Counted from the first letter of the stretch, positions 1-9,725 are shown. The stretch is DNA of 64,000 nucleotides from UBA8752 sp002336475 (GCA_943846755.1 OX044365.1:1612001-1676000); one strand, 5' to 3'. The notes: a model not told the origin generated them from the letters alone. Numbers and translations are program-made.

Positions 1-1180
1 TTGCATGGTAAGCAAGGCCTGTGGTTGATGGTCAGCCTTGTTCTGGGATTTCTGATCCTGCAGGTGGAGGGCACTTTTTTCATCCGAACGGCTTGGCTCA
101 ACTACGGGATGCAACTGCTGCTGTGCAGCCTGGTTTTGGTCATTGGCAAAAAAGTGGGCGGCGCGCGCTCGTGGTTTGGCTTTGGTGGTTTTGGCATTCA
201 ACCTTCCGAGTTTGCCAAGATGGGGGCTTCCCTCGCCCTCGCCTGGTATTGCTCCAAAGAAGGGGGGCTCAACAACTTTGGACAGCGGTTCAGGGCCGCC
301 GTCATTGTCGGCATTCCCGCAGGACTCATCTTGCTGCAGCCCGATGCCGGAACGGTGCTCGTTTTCCTTGGTTTTGTGTTTGCCATGTACCGCGAAGGCC
401 TCAGCGGCGCAGTCCTCATTGTTGGATTTGCTGCCGTCGTGATGGCTGTTTTGACCATCCTTTCAGGAGCTGGAGATCTGAGCTACCCGTTTGTGGGTGA
501 GGCCAATGGCATCTACCGGTTTTGGATCTTGTTTGTCGTGCTGGGTGCTGGGGCCATCGCCCTGCTCCGCAATGCGACCCTGCCCCGTTACCGGGCGCGC
601 ATCACGACCCAAGCGATCATTTCTGCCATCGCGGCCTTGATGTTTTCTGTGGTGATGCACCTCGCACTTGAAGAGGTCTTGCGTCCGCACCAACGCGAAC
701 GCATCCAGGTCCTGTTCGGGCTAGAAGTCGACAACCCCGATGCCGACTATAACATACGGCATGCCAAGACGGCCATAGGCTCCGGAGGCTGGACTGGAAT
801 GGGTTGGAGGAATGGCCCGATGACCGGTTATGGCTTTGTACCCGAACAGGAAACGGACTTCATCTTTTGCACCTGGTCCGAAGAATGGGGCCTCGTTGGC
901 GTCAACCCTGTTTCTCATTCTATTTGCCAGCTTTATCCTGCGGATCTTGTTTCTGGCCGAACGACAACGCAGCGCATTTAGCCGCGTCTATGCCTACAGC
1001 TTGGGGGGCATCCTCTTCATGCACATGCTCATCAACGTGGGCATGGTGCTCGGATTAGCGCCCGTGATTGGCATCCCCCTGCCCTTCATGAGTTATGGCG
1101 GGTCCAGCTTCATGGCCTTTGCGCTCATGATTGCCATTCTGGTCCGGCTCGATGCCGAGCGATTCAGCGTCCTCCGCTAA
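1..1180 (+). CDS. rodA: RodA, SEDS-family peptidoglycan glycosyltransferase (5'-partial, frameshifted)
   Basis: Integral membrane SEDS protein that polymerises glycan strands for cell elongation, working with a class B PBP. The window opens inside the gene; the leading TTG is probably not the true start because N-terminal membrane segments are missing. Family signatures include PSEFAKMG (about residue 68), QPDAGTV, RPHQRERI and PEQETDFIF, then PLPFMSYGGSS near the C-terminus. The frame breaks at about base 901. Frame 1 runs to a stop at 981 with an unrelated tail, while frame 2 carries the expected C-terminus (STLFLILF onward) to 1180. The length 1180 is 3n+1, so removing one base restores a single frame. 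This is probably a sequencing error. The gene faces sucB. Confidence 0.9.
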
Positions 1181-1219
1181 ACAAGCAGGAGAACATTTTC
1201 TGGCATTTCGACTGGGGCC

Positions 1220-2494
1220 TCAGAGGCCGAGCAACACCTCCATGGGGTCTTTGGAGCCAAACAACATGCGCTCGGGGTTCTCCAACATCTCTTTAACGGC
1301 CACCAAGAAGCTCACGCTTTCCTTGCCGTCGATGATGCGGTGGTCGTAACTCAGCGCTACATACATGATGGGGCGGACCTCCACTTGGCCGTTGATGGCC
1401 ACGGGGCGCTCCACAATGTTGTGCATGCCCAGGATGGCGCTCTGCGGCGGGTTGATGATCGGCGTCGAAAGCATCGACCCAAACACCCCACCATTGGTGA
1501 TGGTGAATGTTCCGCCTGTCATCTCATCCACTGTAATCTCCCCATCGCGGGCGCGGATGGCGAGCCGTTTGATCTCCGCCTCAATTTGCGCCAGCGACAT
1601 CGCTTCGGCATTGCGGACAACGGGCACCATGAGGCCCTTGGGGGAGCTCACGGCAATGCCGATGTCGGCGTAGTCGTGCATGCGCATTTCCTTGCCATCA
1701 ATCATGGCGTTGACCGCAGGATACAGTTCCAATGCTGACGTGACGGCTTTGGTAAAGAATCCCATAAAGCCGAGGCCCACACCATGGTGTTCCTTGAACT
1801 GGTTCTTGTACTTCTTGCGCAGGTCCATGATGGGTTTCATGTCCACCTCATTGAAGGTGGTCAACATGGCCGTCTCATTCTTGACACCCACCAAGCGCTC
1901 TGCCACCTTGCGGCGCAGCATGCTCATCTTTTCGTTGCGCACTTCACGGCTGCCCGACCAACCTGCACCGGGCAAGCTGGGTTGTGGAACACCTGCCGCC
2001 AAAGCACCCAGCACGTCTTGCTTGAGTACGCGCCCTCCGGGTCCAGAACCGGCCACCTGACCGGCTTTTAAACCCGACTCTTCCATGAGCTTTCGCGCTG
2101 CAGGAGAGGGGTGGCCAGCGGCATGGCCAGCGGGGGCGGGTGTGGGAGCTGCTACAGGAGCTGGGGCTGGTGCAGGAGCGGCTTTGGGCGCTGGGGCCGG
2201 GGCAGGAGCGGCCACCGGGTCTGCCTGGGGAGGCGCCGCGTCGGCAGGAGCTTCTGCATCGGTATCAATCAGGCACACCACAGCACCTACGGCCACGGCA
2301 TCTCCTTCCTCGGCCTTCAAGGTGATGGTACCGGCCGCTTCGGCTGGAAGTTCCAGTGTGGCCTTGTCGCTGTCGACCTCAGCAATGGCTTGGTCCTTGA
2401 AGACATAGTCTCCATCTGCGACCAGCCAGGTTGCGATTTCCACTTCCGAGATGGATTCCCCTGGACTGGGGACCTTCATTTCAAGGATGGGCAT
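1220..2494 (-). CDS. sucB: Dihydrolipoyllysine succinyltransferase, E2 of 2-oxoglutarate dehydrogenase
   Basis: The E2 core of the ODH complex, which transfers the succinyl group from lipoyl-lysine to CoA in the TCA cycle. It has 424 residues: an N-terminal lipoyl domain (about 1-77, with the modified Lys44 in DSDKA), an Ala/Pro-rich flexible linker (about 82-125), the E3/E1 peripheral-subunit-binding domain (about 128-165, GSGPGGRVLKQD), and the catalytic acetyltransferase-like domain ending with DHRIIDG (His385, Asp389). A single lipoyl domain is normal for SucB. The ATG at 2494 lies 45 bases after the sucA stop, so the two genes are probably one transcript. The E3 partner (lpd) is 10 kb away on the other strand. 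Confidence 0.96.
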   Translation of the reverse strand: MPILEMKVPSPGESISEVEIATWLVADGDYVFKDQAIAEVDSDKATLELPAEAAGTITLKAEEGDAVAVGAVVCLIDTDAEAPADAAPPQADPVAAPAPAPAPKAAPAPAPAPVAAPTPAPAGHAAGHPSPAARKLMEESGLKAGQVAGSGPGGRVLKQDVLGALAAGVPQPSLPGAGWSGSREVRNEKMSMLRRKVAERLVGVKNETAMLTTFNEVDMKPIMDLRKKYKNQFKEHHGVGLGFMGFFTKAVTSALELYPAVNAMIDGKEMRMHDYADIGIAVSSPKGLMVPVVRNAEAMSLAQIEAEIKRLAIRARDGEITVDEMTGGTFTITNGGVFGSMLSTPIINPPQSAILGMHNIVERPVAINGQVEVRPIMYVALSYDHRIIDGKESVSFLVAVKEMLENPERMLFGSKDPMEVLLGL

Positions 2495-2539
2495 ATGATC
2501 TGAATGAGGGGATGAATCGTTGAATGGGCCACAAGGTCG

Positions 2540-5303
2540 TCAACCCAAATTGAACACGGAATCGATGATGGCCTGGTGGCGCTCCGCATGCACCACAGGG
2601 CTGCCCGCAGCCGGACTGGCCGACGCTGGACGTGAGAAATACTGCGTGACGCCTGGACCACACCTGTGCAGGTGGGCCAATCCCCCCATGTTGGCCGGCT
2701 CTTCCTGGGCCCAGCAAAGGTGTGCGCCATCATAGCGGTCGAGCACAGAACCGAGCTCTGCCGTCGGGAAAGGATAGAGTTGCTCCAAACGAACCAGCGC
2801 GATGGTGTCCATTTCTCCCAGCTGAACGCGCTTTTTGCGCTCTTCGAGAAGGTCGTAGTAAAATTTGCCCGAGCACAACACCACGTGGGTGACATGCTCC
2901 GCTGAACTTCCGCCGCGCTGTGGGTCGTCAATCACCGGCTGGAAACGGCCTTCGGCCAACTCTGCCATGGTGCTGACCGCGTCGGGATAACGCAACAACT
3001 TCTTGGGCGTGAACACCACCAACGGCTTGCGGAAAGGACGCAGCACTTGACGGCGCAGCAAGTGGAAATGGTTGGCCGGGGTGGTGGGGTTGGCCACCTG
3101 CATGTTGTCTTGTGCGCACAGCTGCAGATAGCGCTCCATGCGACCGCTTGAATGCTCGCTGCCCATGCCCTCATAACCATGCGGCAAGAAGAGCGTCAGT
3201 CCATTGGGGGCGTTCCATTTGTCCTCTCCCGCAGAGAGGAATTGGTCGATGATGATCTGAGCGCCATTGTTGAAGTCACCAAACTGCGCCTCCCAAATGG
3301 TCAGGCCTTCTGGTGTGCCATAAGCGTATCCAAAATCAAAGCCCATGACCCCGTACTCGCTGAGGTTGGAGTTGTAGACGGACAGCTGCTCCTGGCCTTC
3401 CTCTAGGTGGTTCAGGGGAATGCGTTCCTCCTCGGAGTCTTCGGTTTTGACCACCGCATGGCGGTGGCTAAAGGTGCCCCGCTCCACGTCTTGGCCACTG
3501 AGCCTTACCGGATGTCCTTCTACCAGCAACGTGCCGTATGCCAGCAATTCACCGAGCCCCCAGTCCAATCGGTCGCCTTCGACCATGGCACGGCGGTCCT
3601 TGAACAGCTTCTTGACCTTCCTGAAGTAGTTTTTGTCCTCTGGAAGGCTGCACAAAGCCTCGGCCAAGCGGCCCAAGCGCTCGCGGTCGAACCCTGTCCA
3701 TACCTCCATGGCGTCGTCCCCTGTTTGCTTGAGCCGGTAATCGCTCCACAGCTTTCCAAGGAAGTTGGTCACATGAATCTTGTCGCTGGACTTAGCCGCC
3801 TCCATGGCGGTATCCAGCTGGCCTTCGACCTCAGCGCGCATGCCGTCCGCAGCGGCACGGTCGATGGTCCCGTCCGAGACCAGCTGTTGCAGGTACAGCT
3901 CCCGGGCATTGGGGTGCTGCTGAATGGCCTTGTACAGCTTGGGCTGGGTGAACTTGGGCTCGTCGCCTTCGTTGTGACCGTACTTCCGATAACCGAGCAA
4001 ATCGATGAACACATCTCGGTGCCACCGCTGGCGGTACTCCAATGCAATCCGAACGGCCGTCACCACTGCTTCTGCATCGTCAGCATTGACATGGAACACC
4101 GGGCAATGCGTCGCCTTGGCCACGTCCGTGCAGTAAATGCTGGTACGCGCGTCGAGGTAATTGGTCGTGAAGCCCACCTGGTTGTTGACCACCAGGTGAA
4201 TTGTTCCACCTGCACGGTAGCCATCGAGCTCGGCCATCTGCACCAACTCGTACACCACGCCTTGTCCAGCCACAGCCGCGTCACCGTGGACCAAAATGGG
4301 CACAACAGCATCTTCGCTCTTGTGCTCGCGGTCGATGCGTGCCCGGGCGATCCCTTCCACAACAGGGTCCACCGCTTCGAGGTGCGAGGGATTCGGCGCC
4401 AAGGTGATGTGTACTGGAAGCCCCGTATCGGCGACAATGTCCGTGCTGTACCCCATGTGGTATTTCACGTCGCCATCGAAATCTTCTCCGTGGTCGTAGG
4501 CCTTTCCAGCGAATTCTTCGAAGATGTCGGTGTAGGGCTTGTTGAGGATGTGCGCCAAGGTGTTCAGGCGGCCGCGGTGGGCCATGCCAATGATGAATTC
4601 TTTGGCTCCCAGCTCACTGCCCCGTTCGACAATGGCATCCAATGCAGGCAGCAGGCTCTCGCCGCCCTCCACACTAAAGCGCTTCTGGCCCACAAACTTC
4701 TTCTGCAAGAACTCCTCAAAGACCGTCGCCTGGTTGAGCTTCTTGAAAATCTGCTTCTTCTCCGCATCACTGAGCACAGGCCTGTTGGCCAGCTCAATGT
4801 GGTCCTTGAACCAATTCCAGCGCTCTGGCTCGCGGATGTACATGAACTCGATGCCGATCGAGTGGCAATACGTCTCCTCCAGGTGGGCGATGATCTCGCG
4901 CAGACGGATGCCGTCCGATGCCGACTTCGCTGCCGGCTTCAAAGACCGTGTCAAGGTCGGCCTCCTCCAGCCCGAAATGGGCAATGCTCAAGTCTGGACT
5001 GTAGTCGCGCCTGGCGCGGACCGGGTTGGTCTTGGTAAACAAGTGCCCCCGGGTCCGGTATTCGTGGATCAGGTTGATGACGCGGAATTCCTTGGGGCCC
5101 ACAGAAGCGCCTCCAGCAGCCTGCGTTCCGACTGCGGAACCAGACTCGAGGGCATCCTCACCGTAGACGCGCTGGGCGAAGTCAAAGCCAAGAAAGAAAT
5201 GACGCCAAGTCGGATCGACTGAGTTGGGATCGTCGAGGAACTGCCGATAGAGCGCTTCGATGGCGGCCGGCTCGGCGTTGCTCAGATGGGAATGGAGGTC
5301 CAT
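2540..5303 (-). CDS. sucA: 2-oxoglutarate dehydrogenase E1 component (frameshifted)
   Basis: Thiamine-diphosphate-dependent E1 that decarboxylates 2-oxoglutarate and succinylates the E2 lipoyl arm. The N-terminus is the usual E1o segment with DPTWRHFF. The main body has HRGRLNTL, HGDAAVAGQG and GHNEGDEP, and the C-terminal domain has EPANMGG. The gene lies in two overlapping frames. The 5' part is open from 5324 but loses homology after GSEVGIGR at about 4910; the 3' part is in phase from LREIIAHLEETYC onward. The span from ATG 5303 is 3n+1 bases, so deleting one base near 4906-4916 restores about 920 residues. ATG 5303 is preferred over GTG 5324 because a -7 promoter element overlaps the latter. 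It is followed by sucB. Confidence 0.93.
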
Positions 5304-5323
5304 GTGTTCGCAGGTGCGACCCA

Positions 5324-5331
5324 CAAAGTTA
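5324..5331 (-). promoter_or_regulatory. Putative -7 element for sucA
   Basis: On the minus strand this reads TAACTTTG, an exact match to the Bacteroidota -7 consensus TAnnTTTG. It ends 20 bases before the sucA ATG at 5303. No convincing -33 TTG was seen at the usual spacing. Confidence 0.5.
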
Positions 5332-5393
5332 AGCGGACGGACACGCGAAACACAGTTGAAAACGCAGGGTTTTCCCCTAAAAGGGATGGAGCA

Positions 5394-6410
5394 TTAACTC
5401 AAGCGCGCGGTAACCATGGCTGCAACGCCGTGAAGCAGCGCCAATGCACTGTCAGAGCCCTTCAATGCATTGGGATTGTGGGACTTCAAACGGGCAAGTG
5501 CCCCTTCAGCCAAGGCCACTTGGCCCGCCATCGCGTCGCGCAATTCAGCATCGACACCCAAATGGCGGTACAGTGCCAATACCCGTTCCACTTTTCCTTC
5601 GCTTCGTTGCCCCAATTCACGGCACAGCCCATCGAAGTCGGCACCATGGGCTTTCTCCATGGCGCGAATGAGCAAAAAGGTCTTTTTGTCGGCCAGAATG
5701 TCGCCGCCAACCTGCTTGCCAAAATTTTCTGGGTTGCCAAAGGCGTCCAGGTAATCGTCTTGCAGCTGGAAGGCCAGCCCCACATGGAGTCCAAACTCGT
5801 ACAAGGCCTCGCGGGCTTGGTCATCCGCTCCTCCAGACTTCCCCCCCATGTCCAATGCGGCGGCCAACAAAACCGAAGTCTTGAGCCGGATCATCTCCAT
5901 GTACTCTTCGATGGTCACGTCGCGGCGGGACTCAAAGGCCATGTCCTGCTCTTGGCCCTCACAAACCTCGAGCGCCGTGCGGTGGAAGGTCCTCAACAAG
6001 TCCGGCAAGGCTTTGTCCGGTGCGTCGAGCAAGGCCTCGCACGCCATGACGTGGAGCGCGTCGCCCGAAAGAACCGCGGTATTGTCGTTCCACTTTTCGT
6101 GCACGGTGGGCATGCCCCTTCTCAAAGGCGCGTCGTCCATGATGTCGTCGTGCATCAAGGTGAAGTTGTGAAACAACTCCACAGCCAAAGCTGCGGGCAA
6201 GGCTTCCTCTGGCCGCCCTCCTGAAGCTTCGCAGGCCGCCATGACGAGCACGGGACGCAGCCGCTTTCCTCCGAGTGCCATCAGATAGCGCACGGGCGCA
6301 TACAACTCCGTTTCAGGATAGCGCTTCAAGAATTCCGAACACCCCTGTTCAAAGGCATTTCGGTAAGCCTCCATGGCCGTTTTGGCATCAAAAGTCACAC
6401 TGTCCTGCAT
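5394..6410 (-). CDS. Polyprenyl diphosphate synthase (GGPP/FPP-synthase type)
   Basis: A trans-isoprenyl diphosphate synthase of 338 residues that condenses IPP with allylic diphosphates. It has GGKRLRP for IPP binding, the first Asp-rich motif DDIMDD followed by APLRRG, and the second Asp-rich motif in FQLQDDYLD. The first motif has no two-residue insertion and carries Phe five residues before its first Asp, a pattern linked to C15-C20 products, although chain length cannot be settled from sequence. Upstream in-frame codons as far as 6623 overlap rfbA and show no homology. The ATG at 6410 overlaps the rfbA stop (TGATG), implying translational coupling. Dxs and UppS of the same isoprenoid supply are elsewhere in the window. 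Confidence 0.92.
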   Translation of the reverse strand: MQDSVTFDAKTAMEAYRNAFEQGCSEFLKRYPETELYAPVRYLMALGGKRLRPVLVMAACEASGGRPEEALPAALAVELFHNFTLMHDDIMDDAPLRRGMPTVHEKWNDNTAVLSGDALHVMACEALLDAPDKALPDLLRTFHRTALEVCEGQEQDMAFESRRDVTIEEYMEMIRLKTSVLLAAALDMGGKSGGADDQAREALYEFGLHVGLAFQLQDDYLDAFGNPENFGKQVGGDILADKKTFLLIRAMEKAHGADFDGLCRELGQRSEGKVERVLALYRHLGVDAELRDAMAGQVALAEGALARLKSHNPNALKGSDSALALLHGVAAMVTARLS

Positions 6411-7279
6411 CACAGTCCAAGGTCCAATTGCTGGTGGATGTACTGGCCATATCCGCTTTTGACGAGTTCGTCGGCCAGCTTTCGGGCTTGCTCTGTATCG
6501 ATGAAACCCATGCGCCAAGCGATTTCTTCGAGGCAGGCAATCTTGAGGCCTTGGCGCTCCTCGATCACCTGGACGTACTGGCTGGCCTGGGTCAAAGAGT
6601 GGAACGTTCCTGTATCCAGCCAAGCGGTGCCCCGGTCCAGCTTGCCCACGAAGAGCTCACCCATTTCCAAATAGGCCTTGTTGACGTCCGTGATTTCGTA
6701 TTCACCGCGGGCGCTGGGCTCGAGGTTCTTGGCGATTTCGACCACCCTGTTGTCGTAGAAATAGAGGCCCGGAACCGCAAAATTGGACTTGGGTTTGTCT
6801 GGCTTTTCTTCAAGGCTGAGGACCCGGTCCTCCTCGTCGAACTCCACCACACCATAGCGCTCCGGGTCGCTGACATGGTAGGCGTAAACCATCGCTCCTT
6901 CGATGTCGGTGTTGTCCCGCAACATGCGGCCGAAACCCCGGCCGTAGAAAATGTTGTCGCCAAGGACCAAGGCCACTTTGTCGTCGCCGATGAATTCCTC
7001 TCCGAGAACAAAGGCCTGCGCCAGACCGTTGGGGACTTTCTGCTCCACATAGGTGAAGGTGCAGCCCCATTGACTTCCGTCGCCAAGCAGCCGTTGGAAC
7101 CCCGGGAGGTCGAGTGGCGTGGAGATGATCAGGATTTCCCGTATCCCGCTGATCATCAGCGTGGACAGTGGGTAATAGATCATCGGCTTGTCGTAGATCG
7201 GCATCAACTGCTTGCTGATGGCCTTGGTGATGGGATACAGCCGGGTGCCGCTTCCACCGGCGAGTATGATGCCTTTCAT
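6410..7279 (-). CDS. rfbA: Glucose-1-phosphate thymidylyltransferase
   Basis: Makes dTDP-glucose from glucose-1-phosphate and dTTP, the first step to dTDP-rhamnose and other deoxysugars of surface polysaccharide. It has 289 residues, the normal RmlA length. The nucleotide-binding signature LAGGSGTRLYPIT starts at residue 6 and is followed by KQLMPIYDKPMIYYPLS. Other family motifs are VLGDNIFYG, YGVVEFD, EEKP and WLDTGT. No rmlB, rmlC or rmlD lies nearby. It sits 17 bases after the dioxygenase gene and overlaps the polyprenyl synthase start by one base, so it is inside a run of same-strand genes. The LPS genes at 46-49 kb are possible users of its product. Confidence 0.95.
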   Translation of the reverse strand: MKGIILAGGSGTRLYPITKAISKQLMPIYDKPMIYYPLSTLMISGIREILIISTPLDLPGFQRLLGDGSQWGCTFTYVEQKVPNGLAQAFVLGEEFIGDDKVALVLGDNIFYGRGFGRMLRDNTDIEGAMVYAYHVSDPERYGVVEFDEEDRVLSLEEKPDKPKSNFAVPGLYFYDNRVVEIAKNLEPSARGEYEITDVNKAYLEMGELFVGKLDRGTAWLDTGTFHSLTQASQYVQVIEERQGLKIACLEEIAWRMGFIDTEQARKLADELVKSGYGQYIHQQLDLGL

Positions 7280-7296
7280 ACCCTAAAGTTCCGGCT

Positions 7297-8220
7297 TCAA
7301 TCCCGCAAGGGCAAACGATTGCCTGGAGAATCCACAAATCCGTCGACCCAAGCGCGAACGAGGCACCGGCGGGCAGCGCCAGGCTGGTCCTCAAAAGCCT
7401 CCCTTCCATGCACCATTAGACGGTTGTTGACCAACAGCATGTCCCCCCGCTTGAGGTTGAACCTCAAGGCGTTTTCGTCCATGTCTGCGTCGATAAAATC
7501 GAAGAGGCGGGTCAGGTTGGCGGGCACAGGCTGCCCCAGTTTGTCCAAAGCGCGTTCTGTCCAATACCTCATGTAGCGGAACTCCAGGTCATCCCCTTCC
7601 CCAGTCAAAATAGGAATGGCGTTGGCCTCAATCGCCGACAAATTCTGCGCCAGCCCGGGGGTGACCACATCCCTCGGCCAAGGCTTTCGGGCGACGGCTT
7701 CAAGCGTGGGGTGACTTTTGCGAAGGCGGGCCAACAACTCCGAAGCACTGGCCAGTAGAGACTGTCCGCCCCGCGATCCAGGCTGCAGGCAGAGCAAAGC
7801 AACCAGGTCAGGGTTGTACCGGGCGTCGCTGCTGTCGGTGTGCATCCCTGTGGCCGCCTTGGTTTTGGATACCGGGGCGTTCGTGGTAGTGTGATCCACG
7901 CCTTGGTCCACGACCTCGAACAGTTTGCCATAGCGGTCGTTCATGGTTCCAAACTGCCTGAGTAAAACCACATAAGCCCAGCGCAATTGGGCGTCTGTCC
8001 AAGATGCGGGAGCGCCCAGCACCACGTGAGCAGGTGCCGATGCGAGTTGGGCATTAAAACGCGACACTTTTAACCGGGGTACTTCACCTCCAGCGAGCAA
8101 TGCCGACAGCGCCGCTTCAGCCTGATCCTTTGCGGGCAGGGCGGTTCGTAATCCGTGTGGAATGGGCAACCTGAACACCTGTGTCCGGGTCGCGAAAGGG
8201 AGATGAAGTGGATTGGTCAT
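7297..8220 (-). CDS. TauD/TfdA-family Fe(II)/2-oxoglutarate-dependent dioxygenase
   Basis: A non-heme iron oxygenase of 307 residues; such enzymes hydroxylate or otherwise oxidise small molecules while decarboxylating 2-oxoglutarate. The facial triad is visible as HTD (His127, Asp129) in GMHTDSS and His271 in MVHGREAF, with Arg285 or Arg289 as the likely 2-oxoglutarate-binding arginine. The Asp is intact, so a halogenase of the HxG/A type is unlikely. Its start overlaps the stop of the methyltransferase gene by four bases (ATGA), strong evidence that the two are translated together. The substrate cannot be inferred. The neighbours (diiron oxygenase-like protein, methyltransferase) suggest a short modification pathway. 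Confidence 0.85.
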   Translation of the reverse strand: MTNPLHLPFATRTQVFRLPIPHGLRTALPAKDQAEAALSALLAGGEVPRLKVSRFNAQLASAPAHVVLGAPASWTDAQLRWAYVVLLRQFGTMNDRYGKLFEVVDQGVDHTTTNAPVSKTKAATGMHTDSSDARYNPDLVALLCLQPGSRGGQSLLASASELLARLRKSHPTLEAVARKPWPRDVVTPGLAQNLSAIEANAIPILTGEGDDLEFRYMRYWTERALDKLGQPVPANLTRLFDFIDADMDENALRFNLKRGDMLLVNNRLMVHGREAFEDQPGAARRCLVRAWVDGFVDSPGNRLPLRD

Positions 8221-8969
8221 GACGTGAGGGAAAAGGCTACATGCAAGGGCAAGTCGACCAATGGCCCGAAGAAATCGGGGTCGAGCGCCACGTGCTCAGC
8301 GGTGATGTGAAGCTCCTCGACATGCGGCATGGCGGTGAAACCAGCAGCAGCGAGCGCATTGAAATAAGTGGTGAACGTCTTGTGAACGGCTTGGACCTCA
8401 ACAGAGGCGCCATCTCTCCTCCAAATCCTACCTGGAAATGCAACGTCCACTGCAGACAAGTATCCTCCCTCTGGCCGCATGTAAAAGGGTTTTTGGGCGG
8501 GCTTGATCCAAGGCAACAAGGGGTGTGGAACAGTAAAAATGAACCGCCCTCCTGGCTTGAGGACCTTGCGAATGCGCTCCAGAATGCCCGACATGGACGC
8601 TGAATCCATGTAGTTGAACAGAAAAACGGCCACCACCAGATCAACGGGATCGTTGGGGTCTCCAAATTGCGCCTTTCTGAGGTCGGACACAGCGTAGCTC
8701 AAATGAGCGAGTCCCGCTTCTGCTGCGGATTTTTTGGCCCCCTCAATCATGCCGTCAGACACGTCATACCCCATAACAGAGGCCGCGCCTTTTTGGGCCA
8801 ATTGACGCCCGACGTACCCTTCTCCACACCCGAGGTCGAGTATGGACATGCCACTGACGTTGCCGCACAACTCGAGCACCCTAGGCCGGGCGGAATAATC
8901 GGACAACAGGATGGGGCCATTCCGGACCCACAGGTCAGCGTGACCGTCGTAAATCTCCTTTGCTCTCAT
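8217..8969 (-). CDS. Class I SAM-dependent methyltransferase
   Basis: A 250-residue Rossmann-fold methyltransferase. Motif I is ILDLGCGEGYVG (about residues 43-54). The acidic end of strand 2 is in GYDVSDGMIEGA, motif II is near VDLVVAVFLFNYM, and motif III is in LKPGGRFIFTVPHPL. This resembles the UbiE/Methyltransf_11 group acting on small molecules; the acceptor is unknown. It lies between a heme-oxygenase-like diiron protein (12 bases upstream) and the 2-oxoglutarate dioxygenase (ATGA overlap), so the three are almost certainly one transcriptional unit. Confidence 0.88.
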   Translation of the reverse strand: MRAKEIYDGHADLWVRNGPILLSDYSARPRVLELCGNVSGMSILDLGCGEGYVGRQLAQKGAASVMGYDVSDGMIEGAKKSAAEAGLAHLSYAVSDLRKAQFGDPNDPVDLVVAVFLFNYMDSASMSGILERIRKVLKPGGRFIFTVPHPLLPWIKPAQKPFYMRPEGGYLSAVDVAFPGRIWRRDGASVEVQAVHKTFTTYFNALAAAGFTAMPHVEELHITAEHVALDPDFFGPLVDLPLHVAFSLTS

Positions 8970-8981
8970 GTTTTCAGGGAT

Positions 8982-9725
8982 TTAGCGGTTCAACTCTCGT
9001 TCGAGCATGCGGTCACAGAAGAGTGACCGCAAGCCCAGCGCCTTGCGCATGCCCTGCTTCATCGCTTCGTGATTCGCGGGGTCTTCGGCAATGAGTTCTT
9101 CGGCGATGTTCAGCATCAACTCCCCGTGCTCATCGTCCAATTCGGCATGCAGCTCGAAAAACACGGCATCGCGCCGGGACACGTTGGTGTGCGCTTTGAT
9201 GGCCTCGATCAAGGGGCGGTAGAAAAACTTCACAATGCTCTCCGTCCCCAAGCCCAAGGCACCCAGCGCTTCTGCAGCGCCCGCGTGGGTCAATTGGGCA
9301 ATGAACAGCTCCTTCCAAGTCTGGGCGATTTCACCCGTCTCCGGCGTGTCGGTGGCTCCGATGGCCCGGCGAAAGCGCGCGAAAAGCTCAGGATGTGGAA
9401 CACCTTGGACCCATTCAGGCGCAATTCCCAATTCCGCGATTTCGGCCAATTCTTCTGCGTCTATTTGGCCACTCTCTTCGCACAGGTTTTCCAGAAGAAT
9501 GCTCCGGTGCTGCTGGTGTTCCAGCTTGCTCATGCAGATGAGCAAGTAATTCTGAAAGGACCGCGTGTACACGGCATACTCCGAAGCAAACCTCTGCAGC
9601 GCGCCCAAAGGATCGGGCAATGAACCCTCCTTGAGGGCGGTCAGATAGGGGTGATTAAGGGCCCGGTGGGCCTCAGCCTCACCGAGAAGAAACGCTACAC
9701 GCGTTGGAGGAGGCAAAACATTCAT
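8982..9725 (-). CDS. Heme-oxygenase-like diiron oxygenase/oxidase (HDO) superfamily protein
   Basis: A 247-residue all-helical protein of the TenA/PqqC/CADD-like fold. Candidate metal ligands follow the HDO pattern: Glu79 or Glu83/84 in LLENLCEESG, His111 in VPHPELF, Glu162 in GTES, and the helix HAELDDEH giving His193, Asp197 and His200 (HxxxDxxH). HDO enzymes such as CADD, UndA and BesC use such clusters to cleave or desaturate small molecules or to build a pABA-like precursor. That family knowledge does not fix the substrate here. The frame is open back to 9809, but the extra residues look non-conserved, so ATG 9725 is preferred. It is the first gene of the HDO-methyltransferase-dioxygenase trio. 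Confidence 0.8.
   Translation of the reverse strand: MNVLPPPTRVAFLLGEAEAHRALNHPYLTALKEGSLPDPLGALQRFASEYAVYTRSFQNYLLICMSKLEHQQHRSILLENLCEESGQIDAEELAEIAELGIAPEWVQGVPHPELFARFRRAIGATDTPETGEIAQTWKELFIAQLTHAGAAEALGALGLGTESIVKFFYRPLIEAIKAHTNVSRRDAVFFELHAELDDEHGELMLNIAEELIAEDPANHEAMKQGMRKALGLRSLFCDRMLERELNR

Noticed and set aside
1216..1228. Palindrome GGCCTCAGAGGCC as a terminator for rodA or sucB
   Set aside because: It overlaps the sucB stop, has a one-base loop, and no T-run follows on either side.
3407..5038. Plus-strand open frame of 543 codons
   Set aside because: It is fully antisense to sucA, has no recognisable domain, and its composition mirrors the minus-strand gene.
5303..5324. GTG at 5324 as the sucA start
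   Set aside because: It coincides with the putative -7 element, and the extra seven residues are unconserved.
7297..8220. 2-oxoglutarate halogenase
   Set aside because: The iron-binding Asp of HTD is present; halogenases replace it with Gly or Ala.
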